Made by a program: the position numbers and the translations under genes. Below the pieces are notes generated by a model. The model saw nothing but the letters and a program-made list of their open reading frames with translations, was not told the origin of the DNA and did not search any database. This document shows positions 1 to 8,677 of a stretch of 46,142 bases of DNA, in pieces. The DNA comes from a bacterium (lineage in GTDB: Bacteria; Patescibacteriota; Microgenomatia; Daviesbacterales; UBA10151). The first letter of the stretch is position 1. Each line of letters begins with the position of its first letter. The stretch lies in NCBI GenBank assembly GCA_021790255.1, contig JAJYIE010000008.1:1-46142 (forward strand). The letters run 5' to 3'.

Positions 1-428
<428 letters not shown>

Positions 429-572
429 AATCAGGATCCAGCTTCTAGGTACTAGGTTAGAGAAAAACTCTATAACCCATGGCCTATTCCCTGTCACCTA
501 ATTTATGAATTGACAAGTTGACTCTTGTCTTTTTTCCCACCACTTTTTCGAGGTCAATTGTATTTTTAGGTA

Positions 573-608
573 CAAAAAACCGAAAAGTGGTTTATAAACT
601 TTTCGGTT
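573..608 (-). terminator. Rho-independent terminator-like hairpin upstream of 16S, downstream of the 821..2368 gene
   Basis: Inverted repeat AACCGAAAAGT (578-588) / ACTTTTCGGTT (598-608); the minus-strand transcript continues into a T-run (complement of aaaaaa at 573-579). Confidence 0.65.
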
Positions 609-615
609 GTTAAAG

Positions 616-706
616 TGCTTAGTTAGTAGATAGTACATCCCCTACGGGGACTTTAGTTGATAGTTCATCGAAACAACGAACAACCAACTACCTGCTAACA
701 ACTAAA
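616..706. repeat. Degenerate heptamer tandem repeats around a small palindrome
   Basis: TAGTTAG/TAGATAG (620-633), CCCC-TAC-GGGG palindrome (639-649), AACAACG/AACAACC/AACTACC/TGCTAAC/AACTAAA (672-706). Confidence 0.5.
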
Positions 707-820
707 TTGCGAGTAGTATTCTAATTCGTTTAGAACTCGCTCCAATCCGTTCCGGCTTTAGGTCAGAACAACGGATATTGTACCGAATCATGCGGAGAGT
801 GTCAAATAGCGAATCCCTGT

Positions 821-2368
821 TTAAAACATCCGGGGTACCCGGTCAGGAATAGGTGTTAAAACCGTTGCCACCTGGCGGTCAGAAACCGAACGGGATTTTC
901 TGAAACTTAGCATTACCGGCGGATCCTCCAGAAACACCCGATAAATATTCTTTTCCATCTCCGCCGGACTTTCCGCCGGTGGAAGACTGTTAATATTAGC
1001 TGCATTAACGGAGTATGAACCGTCATTCCGGCTTAAGAATTCATGGTCCAGAACGCCTTCCTTATCTCCCAACAGCCGGCTGCGCAGAGATCTGGTTTCC
1101 CGGGGCATCAGGGCAGCCACTTCCCACCCTTCAATTGGCGCTCCCCTCTTCCGGTTCCAGATTATCGTGATCGCTTTCCAGGCAACCCTCAGGCGGTTAT
1201 TAAAAGTCTCCTGGTCCAGTTCATAAGAAAGCTCCACCTGACGCCTTTCGTCTTCCTCTTCCTTTTTCTTCTTTCTTTCTTCCAACTCCCTCATCAACCT
1301 TTGTTCCTCTTCCTCTCTCTCTTTAGTGCTCAGGGCCGTTGATACTCCTGACTCTTCAGTAACGTCAGGGGTAACGGCGATCCGGGCCTGCGGTTTAGGC
1401 CTTGCCTTCACTCCCGGGGCCGCTTCAGCAGCTCTTTTGAGAACATTTTGAGGAGAGTTTTCCTGCCTGGCAGCAGCTTCCAGCTGCTGCAAAGTCCGGG
1501 TCACTTCGGTTGCTCCGGCTCTCGGCTCATGAGTATCCGGCATAACTCCAGTCTTTATCCTTGGCGAAGTAACTGTCTCCCCAGCTTGCCCAAATTTTGC
1601 CGCCTCATTTACTACTGCCATGAAAGTTCTTTCTTTGACAGACAGTCCCTTTTGTCTGACTGCCTGCTCCACCATATTCTCTGCTTCAGTAATCCCAGCC
1701 CTCCGCAGTGCCTGCAGGGTTCTCACTGCCTGTCTGACCTCTCCCGGTTGGTATCCGCCGAAGGTCCGGGTTTTTGCTTTAGAAGCCGGTTTCTCCGGCG
1801 GCACGGTTATTTCCCCCGCAGCGGGCTTTGCAATTTTATACAAAGCTGTGCTTTCCGCTCTTCTTCCCCCAACATCCGGCAAGGCAACTGTGCGGCCAGG
1901 GTATTCGGTAAAGTTACCTCTTCTTATCTGGTAAACCGGGGCGTTTTTAAGTAAAGAGACTTCCAATTGTGAGACTGATTCTCCTCCGGATTTACCGCTT
2001 AAAAATCCCAACCGGCCCGATGTTTCCAGACGAGATATTCCCTTGGAAGGAACATCGTATTCGGGTTTACTGAAACGGGCTGTAACTACAGAACGCCTGT
2101 CTTCAGTAGCCGGCCGGAAATGGTCAACTGAGGGCAGTGACACCCGGCCGAAAGGAGGTACTCGCGTCCGTGAAATTGACCATTTCAGCTCAGGGCGGAA
2201 ACTTCCGCCCTTAAAGTCAATACTGCGGACAAAAGATGGCGTTGCCGGTTTAACTGAGAAAAAATTAGGTCTAGTTGAAATGGAGATTCCATGACCCCGT
2301 TCGGGACCAAAGTTTCCTAAAGAACGCGGGAAACCGAAAGAAGATGAGCCTCTGCTGCCCACAGACAT
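821..2368 (-). CDS. Hypothetical protein with charged coiled-coil-like segment (EEEEQRLMRELEERKKKKEEEDERR)
   Basis: 515-aa ORF, the longest in the region; no family recognised. Confidence 0.6.
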   Translation of the reverse strand: MSVGSRGSSSFGFPRSLGNFGPERGHGISISTRPNFFSVKPATPSFVRSIDFKGGSFRPELKWSISRTRVPPFGRVSLPSVDHFRPATEDRRSVVTARFSKPEYDVPSKGISRLETSGRLGFLSGKSGGESVSQLEVSLLKNAPVYQIRRGNFTEYPGRTVALPDVGGRRAESTALYKIAKPAAGEITVPPEKPASKAKTRTFGGYQPGEVRQAVRTLQALRRAGITEAENMVEQAVRQKGLSVKERTFMAVVNEAAKFGQAGETVTSPRIKTGVMPDTHEPRAGATEVTRTLQQLEAAARQENSPQNVLKRAAEAAPGVKARPKPQARIAVTPDVTEESGVSTALSTKEREEEEQRLMRELEERKKKKEEEDERRQVELSYELDQETFNNRLRVAWKAITIIWNRKRGAPIEGWEVAALMPRETRSLRSRLLGDKEGVLDHEFLSRNDGSYSVNAANINSLPPAESPAEMEKNIYRVFLEDPPVMLSFRKSRSVSDRQVATVLTPIPDRVPRMF

Positions 2369-2499
2369 AGAGGGCCTTGCTGCTACTGCTGAAAAACCTC
2401 TGCCAGCACCTGATTCAACTGTTGGCCTACCCTCCTTTCTTCAACCTACTTTATTAAAAAGGAAAGTATCTTAGCACAAGATTGGCCGAATGTCAAGGG

Positions 2500-3285
2500 C
2501 TAAAGCAGTTGGGAGAGTTTTTCCGTCAGACCTGGACGAGAGAGGTTAAGGTCAAGCTTGCCGTTTTCAGCTAAACTAACCTCTCCCCTTTGCTCGGAGA
2601 TAATGATGGCCACAGCGTCGGTTTGATGAGTAATCGATAAGCCGGCTTTGTGGCGGGTGCCAAAAGGTGGGGACAATTTCATTTGCGGGAGGCTTTGTAT
2701 CACGCAACGAGCTGCTACCACCCGGTTACCAACGGTTACAACTGCTCCATCATGGAGAGGTGAGTTCGGGAAAAATATGCTTTCTAAAACTTCCGGACTG
2801 AGCTTTGCATCAATAATAACGCCTGCATCAATCAGATCGCCAAGCCCAATTCGTCGCTGAATAACAATTAACGCTCCTGTCCCCTTTTCTGCCAGTTCAA
2901 AAACCGATTCAACTAAGTTTTTTACCAACACCTCATCCCTACGCCGGTGGGAGAAAGCCGGAACCCTAAGAAAATGGAGCCCGCCCAGTTTGCCCAGGTA
3001 GTGCCTAATCTCCGGAGCAAAAATTAGCGGCAGGCTGATAAAAATTAAACTACTGACAAAGTTAAACAACCGCCCGGTGACCGTAAAACCAATGGCATAA
3101 AAGAACAGCCCGCAAAGAAGCAGAAAAATTGTTCCCAAAATTACCCGGAAAACTGGAAACTTCCGCATGTAAAACAAAAACCCCGCACCGATTAGCACTG
3201 AAAGGGCAATATCCAGATAAGATAGCGGGTTGTCAAAGTTTACAGCCGGCAGCTGCCTGATAACCGGGGCAAGAAGTGAGTCCAT
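2500..3285 (-). CDS. cdaA: Diadenylate cyclase, CdaA-like (membrane-anchored DisA_N domain)
   Basis: N-terminal TM helices, then DGAVVTVGNRVVAARCVIQ and FGTRHKAGLSITHQTDAVAIIISEQRGEVS, typical of DisA_N catalytic motifs (DGA, RHxAG). Confidence 0.93.
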   Translation of the reverse strand: MDSLLAPVIRQLPAVNFDNPLSYLDIALSVLIGAGFLFYMRKFPVFRVILGTIFLLLCGLFFYAIGFTVTGRLFNFVSSLIFISLPLIFAPEIRHYLGKLGGLHFLRVPAFSHRRRDEVLVKNLVESVFELAEKGTGALIVIQRRIGLGDLIDAGVIIDAKLSPEVLESIFFPNSPLHDGAVVTVGNRVVAARCVIQSLPQMKLSPPFGTRHKAGLSITHQTDAVAIIISEQRGEVSLAENGKLDLNLSRPGLTEKLSQLL

Positions 3286-3335
3286 TTTAGTTTGTTTCCA
3301 ATTTGTTCAGCGATAAGATACATGGCATAAGTGAC

Positions 3336-3359
3336 ATTTTTTACTTTTTACTTTTCACT
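3336..3359. repeat. Heptamer tandem repeat, intergenic
   Basis: ATTTTTT-ACTTTTT-ACTTTTC-ACT, period 7. Confidence 0.5.
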
Positions 3360-3430
3360 CAATATCCTGCTTATTTATTATTATCACTCGCGCCGACCAC
3401 AAAAATCTATAAGCAGTTAAACTGCGCCGG

Positions 3431-3973
3431 CTAAGAGTTAGATTGAAGTTTCTCTAAAACTTTGTATAAAACTATACCCAAACTAGCCATTACATTCAAG
3501 CTCACGTTTACCCCAAACATGGGGATTTCGAGAGTGGCGTCAACAATTCGCAGCACGTCCTCTGAAACACCTTCACTTTCATGACCAACTATCAGACACA
3601 GCGGCAGCCTATATTCAAACTGATCGTATGGTACGGCCTTCTTGCTCTGCTCCACCGCCACCACAGATAAATTTTTAATTTTAAATTTTAAATTTTTAAT
3701 TGCTCCGACTGCTGTCGGAGCGTATTCCCACTCCACCACCTCGGTTGTATTAATTGAGGCTTTTTTGATCCGGGGGTTGGGCGGAATGGTTGTCCGGCCA
3801 CATAAAATAACCTTTTTGGCTGCTACTGCATCCGCGAGCCGGAAAATTGACCCGATATTATATGTGTCCAAAACATCATCCAAAATAATATAAATGTCCT
3901 GCTTTTTTTGTGCGGACGAATCTATCTCTTCTCGGCTGACCTTGCGCAGCTGCCCGGCATTCATTTTAATCAT
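3431..3973 (-). CDS. TrmH/SpoU-family RNA 2'-O-methyltransferase
   Basis: LDDVLDTYNIGSIFRLADAVAAKKVILCG, LCLIVGHESEGVS, IPMFGVNVSLNVMASLGIVLYKVL motifs; ATG at 3973 preferred over the TTG at 3979. Confidence 0.9.
   Translation of the reverse strand: MIKMNAGQLRKVSREEIDSSAQKKQDIYIILDDVLDTYNIGSIFRLADAVAAKKVILCGRTTIPPNPRIKKASINTTEVVEWEYAPTAVGAIKNLKFKIKNLSVVAVEQSKKAVPYDQFEYRLPLCLIVGHESEGVSEDVLRIVDATLEIPMFGVNVSLNVMASLGIVLYKVLEKLQSNS
3670..3721. repeat. Heptamer array plus perfect 8-bp palindrome inside the trmH-like CDS
   Basis: AATTTTT/AATTTTA/AATTTTA/AATTTTT (3670-3697) followed by GCTCCGAC-TGCT-GTCGGAGC (3702-3721); encodes APTAVGAIKNLKFKIKNL. Confidence 0.85.
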
Positions 3974-4050
3974 AGGCAAATCTTACATCAGCCATGCTGC
4001 AAAAGCCATCTTTTAACCGACGCCGCAATAATGGTATATTAATCTTAAAT

Positions 4051-4959
4051 ATGAATATGCCCAAAAAATGCCAGGGGCACCTGCTTGTTAAGGCCGGATT
4101 GCTGCTTCCGGCAGTAACCATTATGGTTGTGCTGCTGGTTCCGGCTGGGCCGGCTGCTCCTACTTTGGCCCAAAACTGTACCACCGCACCCCAAACTGGC
4201 ATCTCTTTGTATGGCAACAGCTTTCTCTCGTCAACCGGCACCGGCAACAATTTCAACCTGAGTAATGTCTCAATAAATGGAGTTGGATCCCAGCCTCTGA
4301 TCTGCGGCAGCGGAGCTACAATTCCCCAATACACCCTGCCGGCCTACACTGACATGAAGAGTTATTATTATGATAAAAAGCCCGCGGCTGAAAAATATGA
4401 TGCCCTTTCAGCCACCACATTGAACGCGATAGGCTCAATGGCAAGTCCGAACTTTAGCACCAGCGGGAATTATCTTTATCATATCCCAGGCGATTTTACC
4501 GTTGACACTGATCCTGATATAAGCGGCACTCCAGGAGTAAAAGTCTTCTTTGTGGATGGCAACCTTTTCTTCAACTCCCCTCTGACTTTTGCTCATCAAA
4601 GTGGCTACAGTGGCTATATTTTTATTGTCCAGGGCAACATTTGGGTAAATTACAATGTCTGTAGCCCCAATAATAGGACTGAGATTGGTGCCATGATTAT
4701 CGATTATGGGAGCTTCTGCGATACCTGGGACGGAAATTTTCCACCATCATGTCCCGGGGCAACAACATGCCCTCTCGCCATCAATGGCTCCTTAGTCTAT
4801 GCAGGAAGCAGCGGACAACCCAATTTCAACCGTAATCTTTCCTTAAGCTATGGCAGCAACGGTAACCCGGCCGAGCAGATTAACTACCAGCCAAAATATT
4901 TAATTATTGCCAGGGATATTTTTGCCTCTACCTTAACTGTCTGGACACAAATACAATGA
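4051..4959 (+). CDS. Secreted hypothetical protein, repetitive beta-rich passenger
   Basis: N-terminal signal-like hydrophobic segment ending ...PTLAQ; repeating GVKVFFVDGNLFF / YSGYIFIVQGNIWV / GAMIIDYGSF / LAINGSLVYAG / NPAEQINYQPKYLII strands. Confidence 0.7.
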   Translation: MNMPKKCQGHLLVKAGLLLPAVTIMVVLLVPAGPAAPTLAQNCTTAPQTGISLYGNSFLSSTGTGNNFNLSNVSINGVGSQPLICGSGATIPQYTLPAYTDMKSYYYDKKPAAEKYDALSATTLNAIGSMASPNFSTSGNYLYHIPGDFTVDTDPDISGTPGVKVFFVDGNLFFNSPLTFAHQSGYSGYIFIVQGNIWVNYNVCSPNNRTEIGAMIIDYGSFCDTWDGNFPPSCPGATTCPLAINGSLVYAGSSGQPNFNRNLSLSYGSNGNPAEQINYQPKYLIIARDIFASTLTVWTQIQ

Positions 4960-4960
4960 A

Positions 4961-5668
4961 TCACTTGCCGAAGTTACGCTGCTGCTGGGAGTACCAGCGG
5001 ATAGCTTTTTTCAGCTCGTTTGCCCTAAAATCCGGCCAGAGTGTCCGGGTAAAATACAGCTCGCTGTAAGCGGTTTGCCAGAGCAGGAAATTGGAAAGGC
5101 GGATATGGCCGCCGGTCCTAATTACCAACTCAGGCGCTGGCTGGCCGTTAGTGTAAAGATGACTGTCAATCGTCTCCTCGTTGATTTTATTTACATCAAT
5201 CCCTTCTTTAACAATATCCTTGACTGCATCAATCAGCTCCCGCTTACCGCCGTAATTTAAGGCAATATTGAGTTTGATTGCCTCATTTTCAATATAAGTT
5301 TTTCTCAGCTCATTAATAATTTTACGGATGGTCAGCGGTAAACCGTTTATTTCACCGAGTACCGTTACTCTGACACCATTTTTAATCATCCGTTTTAGCT
5401 TGGTTCGGTAACCTTCTCTCATTAAATTGAACAATCCGCTTACTTCCCGGCGGGCACGCTCGCGGATGTTTTCCGTGGAGAGAGCATAAACCGTTACAGT
5501 TTTAACTCCCATTTTAGCAGCTGCTTCCACCACCTCTTCCAACGCATCAGCTCCGGCTTCGTGCCCTTTAATATCTGGAAGGCCGTGCAGCCTGGCCCAA
5601 CGCCTGTTGCCGTCCATAATAATCGCGACATGGGAAGGAATTACTGTGTTGTCTTGGCTTCGCACCAT
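4961..5668 (-). CDS. uppS: Isoprenyl transferase (undecaprenyl diphosphate synthase family)
   Basis: IMDGNRRWA, YALSTENIRR-like YALSTENIRERARREV, LNIALNYGGKRELIDAV, ELVIRTGGHIRLSNFLLWQTAYSELYF; ORF track extends to 5755. Confidence 0.95.
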   Translation of the reverse strand: MVRSQDNTVIPSHVAIIMDGNRRWARLHGLPDIKGHEAGADALEEVVEAAAKMGVKTVTVYALSTENIRERARREVSGLFNLMREGYRTKLKRMIKNGVRVTVLGEINGLPLTIRKIINELRKTYIENEAIKLNIALNYGGKRELIDAVKDIVKEGIDVNKINEETIDSHLYTNGQPAPELVIRTGGHIRLSNFLLWQTAYSELYFTRTLWPDFRANELKKAIRWYSQQQRNFGK

Positions 5669-5793
5669 GCTCAAAAGCTTAGCAGAAAAGAAACTTTGGT
5701 GCAATGGACCTGAGTATTTGGTTATCAGAAAACCAATAGCTGGCTGCTCTCGCAATGCTAGCCTTCTGCCCCCTAATCCGTTAAAATATAACG

Positions 5794-7065
5794 GTGAAAA
5801 TTGCTATCCTGGGCGCCGGTTTTACCGGACTAGCCACGGCTTTAAAACTGGCCGAAGCAGGCCACAAGGTAACTATTTTTGAACGGGAAGAGCAGGTTGG
5901 AGGCCTGGCCACCGGCTTTACCCGCCCCGGCTGGGAATGGACCCTGGAAAAAGCCTACCACCACTGGTTTACCAATGATTCTTACGCTCTTAGTCTGGCT
6001 AAAAAATTAAGACAAGAAGTTATAACCCGCCGGCCGCGCACAGATGTGCTGGTGGAAGGGCATATGATCCCGTTTGATTCTCCCCTCACTATCCTTGCCT
6101 TCCCTTACCTTCCGCCAACCGACCGTATCAGAACAGGTTTAGCAGGGTTGTATCTTAAACTGACCAACAACTTTCAGGCAATGGAAGAGACTCCCGCCCT
6201 GCCCTGGATACGCCGTTTTATGGGCAAACGGTCTGCCCGGATTATCTGGGAGCCGCTTTTTTTGGGCAAATTCGGAGAGTATAAGGATGAGATCCTCCTT
6301 AGCTGGTTTTGGGCAAGGATTAAAAAAAGAACAGCAAGGCTCGCGTATCCTGCCGGCGGTTTCCAAAGTTTTGCTGAAAAAATTGCCCGGGCAGTTGAGG
6401 AAAAAAGCGGACAAATATTACTCAAAACTACAATTTCAGAACTTACCACCAATGGAAATGGTTGCATAATCAGCTATAACCATCACCACAAAAAATTTGA
6501 CCGGGTTATCTCTACCCTGCCAACGCCGATTTTAGAAAAACTAGCTCATCATCTGCCAAAAGAGTACATCGGGAACCTCTTAAAAACTCCACATCTGCAT
6601 GCGCTTAATTTAGTGTTAATCCTAAAACAACCATTTCTGAAAAATACATACTGGCTCAACATCACCGATACCGCTTTTCCTTTCCTGGTACTCTCAGAGC
6701 ACACCAACTTCATGGATCCGGTCCATTATAACGGCGAACACGTTCTGTACATTGGCAACTACCTGCCACCCGACCACCCGTACCTGAAAATGAGCAAGAA
6801 GAAGCTTCTCAAAGAGTTTGATCCTTATCTTCGTAAAATCAATCCGAATTATAAATTATCAATTATACATTCTGAATTGTTTATCTCCCTCTTTGCCCAG
6901 CCTGTGGTTACCCGCGGTTACCGTGAGCATATCCCCGATTTCCACTCTCCCATCCCTCACCTTTTTATTGCTAATATGGATATGGTTTACCCATGGGACA
7001 GGGGCACAAATTACGCCATTGAGCTGGGGGAAAAAATAGCCGATATTATTAACGATGAAACCTAA
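5794..7065 (+). CDS. FAD-dependent oxidoreductase / amine oxidase family (NAD(P)-binding Rossmann)
   Basis: Start GTG; N-terminal KIAILGAGFTGLATALKLAEAGHKVTIFEREEQVGGLA dinucleotide-binding motif. Confidence 0.88.
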   Translation: MKIAILGAGFTGLATALKLAEAGHKVTIFEREEQVGGLATGFTRPGWEWTLEKAYHHWFTNDSYALSLAKKLRQEVITRRPRTDVLVEGHMIPFDSPLTILAFPYLPPTDRIRTGLAGLYLKLTNNFQAMEETPALPWIRRFMGKRSARIIWEPLFLGKFGEYKDEILLSWFWARIKKRTARLAYPAGGFQSFAEKIARAVEEKSGQILLKTTISELTTNGNGCIISYNHHHKKFDRVISTLPTPILEKLAHHLPKEYIGNLLKTPHLHALNLVLILKQPFLKNTYWLNITDTAFPFLVLSEHTNFMDPVHYNGEHVLYIGNYLPPDHPYLKMSKKKLLKEFDPYLRKINPNYKLSIIHSELFISLFAQPVVTRGYREHIPDFHSPIPHLFIANMDMVYPWDRGTNYAIELGEKIADIINDET

Positions 7066-8677
7066 GCCGGATATAGAATTTGTAGTTGTTATAATTATTA
7101 TAATCCTCTTAGGGGCCTTCCTCCGCTTTTACAAACTTGATTGGGGCTCGGGGTTGTTTTTTAACCCTGACGAGCTGTTTATTGGCATTTCGGTTTCCCA
7201 GCTGTCTTTTCCCAGCCAGCTGAATCCTCATCTGTTCAGCTACGGAGCACTCCCCGTCTACCTGGTATATTTTGCCCAGCAGCTCTTCCATTTCATTGGT
7301 CCACTAAGCAACCCTATCCTGATAGGGCGCTTTTTTGCCGCGCTTTTCTCCACTTTGAGTATTCTGCTGACGTATCAGATCGCCCGTTTTTTCTTTCCTC
7401 AAAGAGTCTGGGCAGATCTTGCAGCTTTTTTAGCAGCTGTCACGGCGGGATCAATCCAGCAGGCTCACTTTACCACTCCTGAGGCCTTTGAAACATTCTT
7501 TTTGCTTTTAACTCTCTTGTTCCTTTTGCACTTCACAACTAAAAAATCCAGGCGGGATCTTCTTTTGGCAGCAGCCGCCTTCGGCCTGGCCCTTGGCACT
7601 AAAGTCAGCGCCGCCATGCTTGCCCCGACCTTTCTACTTTCCATACTGTTTGTGTATCAAAGATCATGGCGAGAATCTTTGCAGGAAGGGTTTTTGGCCG
7701 TGCTTATAGGCACATTGGTATTTTTGGCGGCAGCCCCGTTTAACTTACTGGATTTTTCCTCATTTAAAACCTCGATCGAATATGAAACAAGCATAGCCAA
7801 CGGCAGTTTGCCGGTGTTTTACACCCGCCAGTTTATCGATACCACACCGGTACTATTCCAGCTGCAAAGTATTCTGCCATACAGTCTTGGGCCCGGGCTG
7901 CTTCTGGCCGGACTGGCCGGCCTACTGGCTATGCTGGCTGCCACAGTCAGGAAATTTTCACCTGTCCAATGGCTGCTGCTTCTTGCATTCTCCTGCCTGT
8001 TTTTCCCAAACGCTTTCCTTTTTGTCAAATGGACCCGCTATATGGTTCCAGTTTTGCCGATTCTCGCCGTATTTGCTGCATATTTTCTTTTCACTCTTTC
8101 CCAGGCAAGCAGTTTCTTCTCCCCGGTTCTAACCATTATCCTGCTGGTTGTTACCGGAGCCTGGGCTATGGCTTTCTTTTCTATCTATCTTCGTCCGGAT
8201 ATAAGAGTAACAGCTTCCGCGTGGCTTAACCAGAATATCCCCAAAGGCAGCACTATCGCCATGGAAACCGGCAATGTTTACAGCCTGCCTCTATCAGGCA
8301 ATTACAACCTCCGGGTGCTGGATTTCTATAACCTTGATACTGACCCCTTCGACCGACAAGGGGTTGCGCAAGGACTGGCCCAAGCTGATTATTTTATCGT
8401 TGCCAGCCGGCGGGTTTTTTATAATCATCAGAGGCTGCCGCAACAATTTCCTCAAACAGCCCGCTTTTATGATAAACTATTTTCGGGCCATGCCGGATTC
8501 CGGCTGATCGGCAAGGCCACATCCTTCCCCCAGCTTGACTTCCAGGGAGCAAAGCTGATTTTTCCCGATGAGGATGCTGAGGAAACATGGACAGTCTTTG
8601 ACCATCCGGTAGTAAGGGTTTTTCAAAGGCAGCGGCCGATGTCCGAGGAACAATATGTCCGGCTTTTTACACAGTAA
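7055..8677 (+). CDS. Membrane glycosyltransferase, GT39/PMT-like
   Basis: Multi-TM; FNPDELFIG, QQAHFTTPEAFETFFLLLTLLFL, FGLALGTKVSA; tandem paralogue of next gene. Confidence 0.8.
   Translation: MKPKPDIEFVVVIIIIILLGAFLRFYKLDWGSGLFFNPDELFIGISVSQLSFPSQLNPHLFSYGALPVYLVYFAQQLFHFIGPLSNPILIGRFFAALFSTLSILLTYQIARFFFPQRVWADLAAFLAAVTAGSIQQAHFTTPEAFETFFLLLTLLFLLHFTTKKSRRDLLLAAAAFGLALGTKVSAAMLAPTFLLSILFVYQRSWRESLQEGFLAVLIGTLVFLAAAPFNLLDFSSFKTSIEYETSIANGSLPVFYTRQFIDTTPVLFQLQSILPYSLGPGLLLAGLAGLLAMLAATVRKFSPVQWLLLLAFSCLFFPNAFLFVKWTRYMVPVLPILAVFAAYFLFTLSQASSFFSPVLTIILLVVTGAWAMAFFSIYLRPDIRVTASAWLNQNIPKGSTIAMETGNVYSLPLSGNYNLRVLDFYNLDTDPFDRQGVAQGLAQADYFIVASRRVFYNHQRLPQQFPQTARFYDKLFSGHAGFRLIGKATSFPQLDFQGAKLIFPDEDAEETWTVFDHPVVRVFQRQRPMSEEQYVRLFTQ

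Noticed and set aside
1448-1954. 168-aa and 104-aa plus-strand ORFs inside 821..2368
   Set aside because: Overlap the longer minus ORF; Cys/Ser/Leu-rich shadow translations without motifs. The minus ORF itself is only moderately certain.
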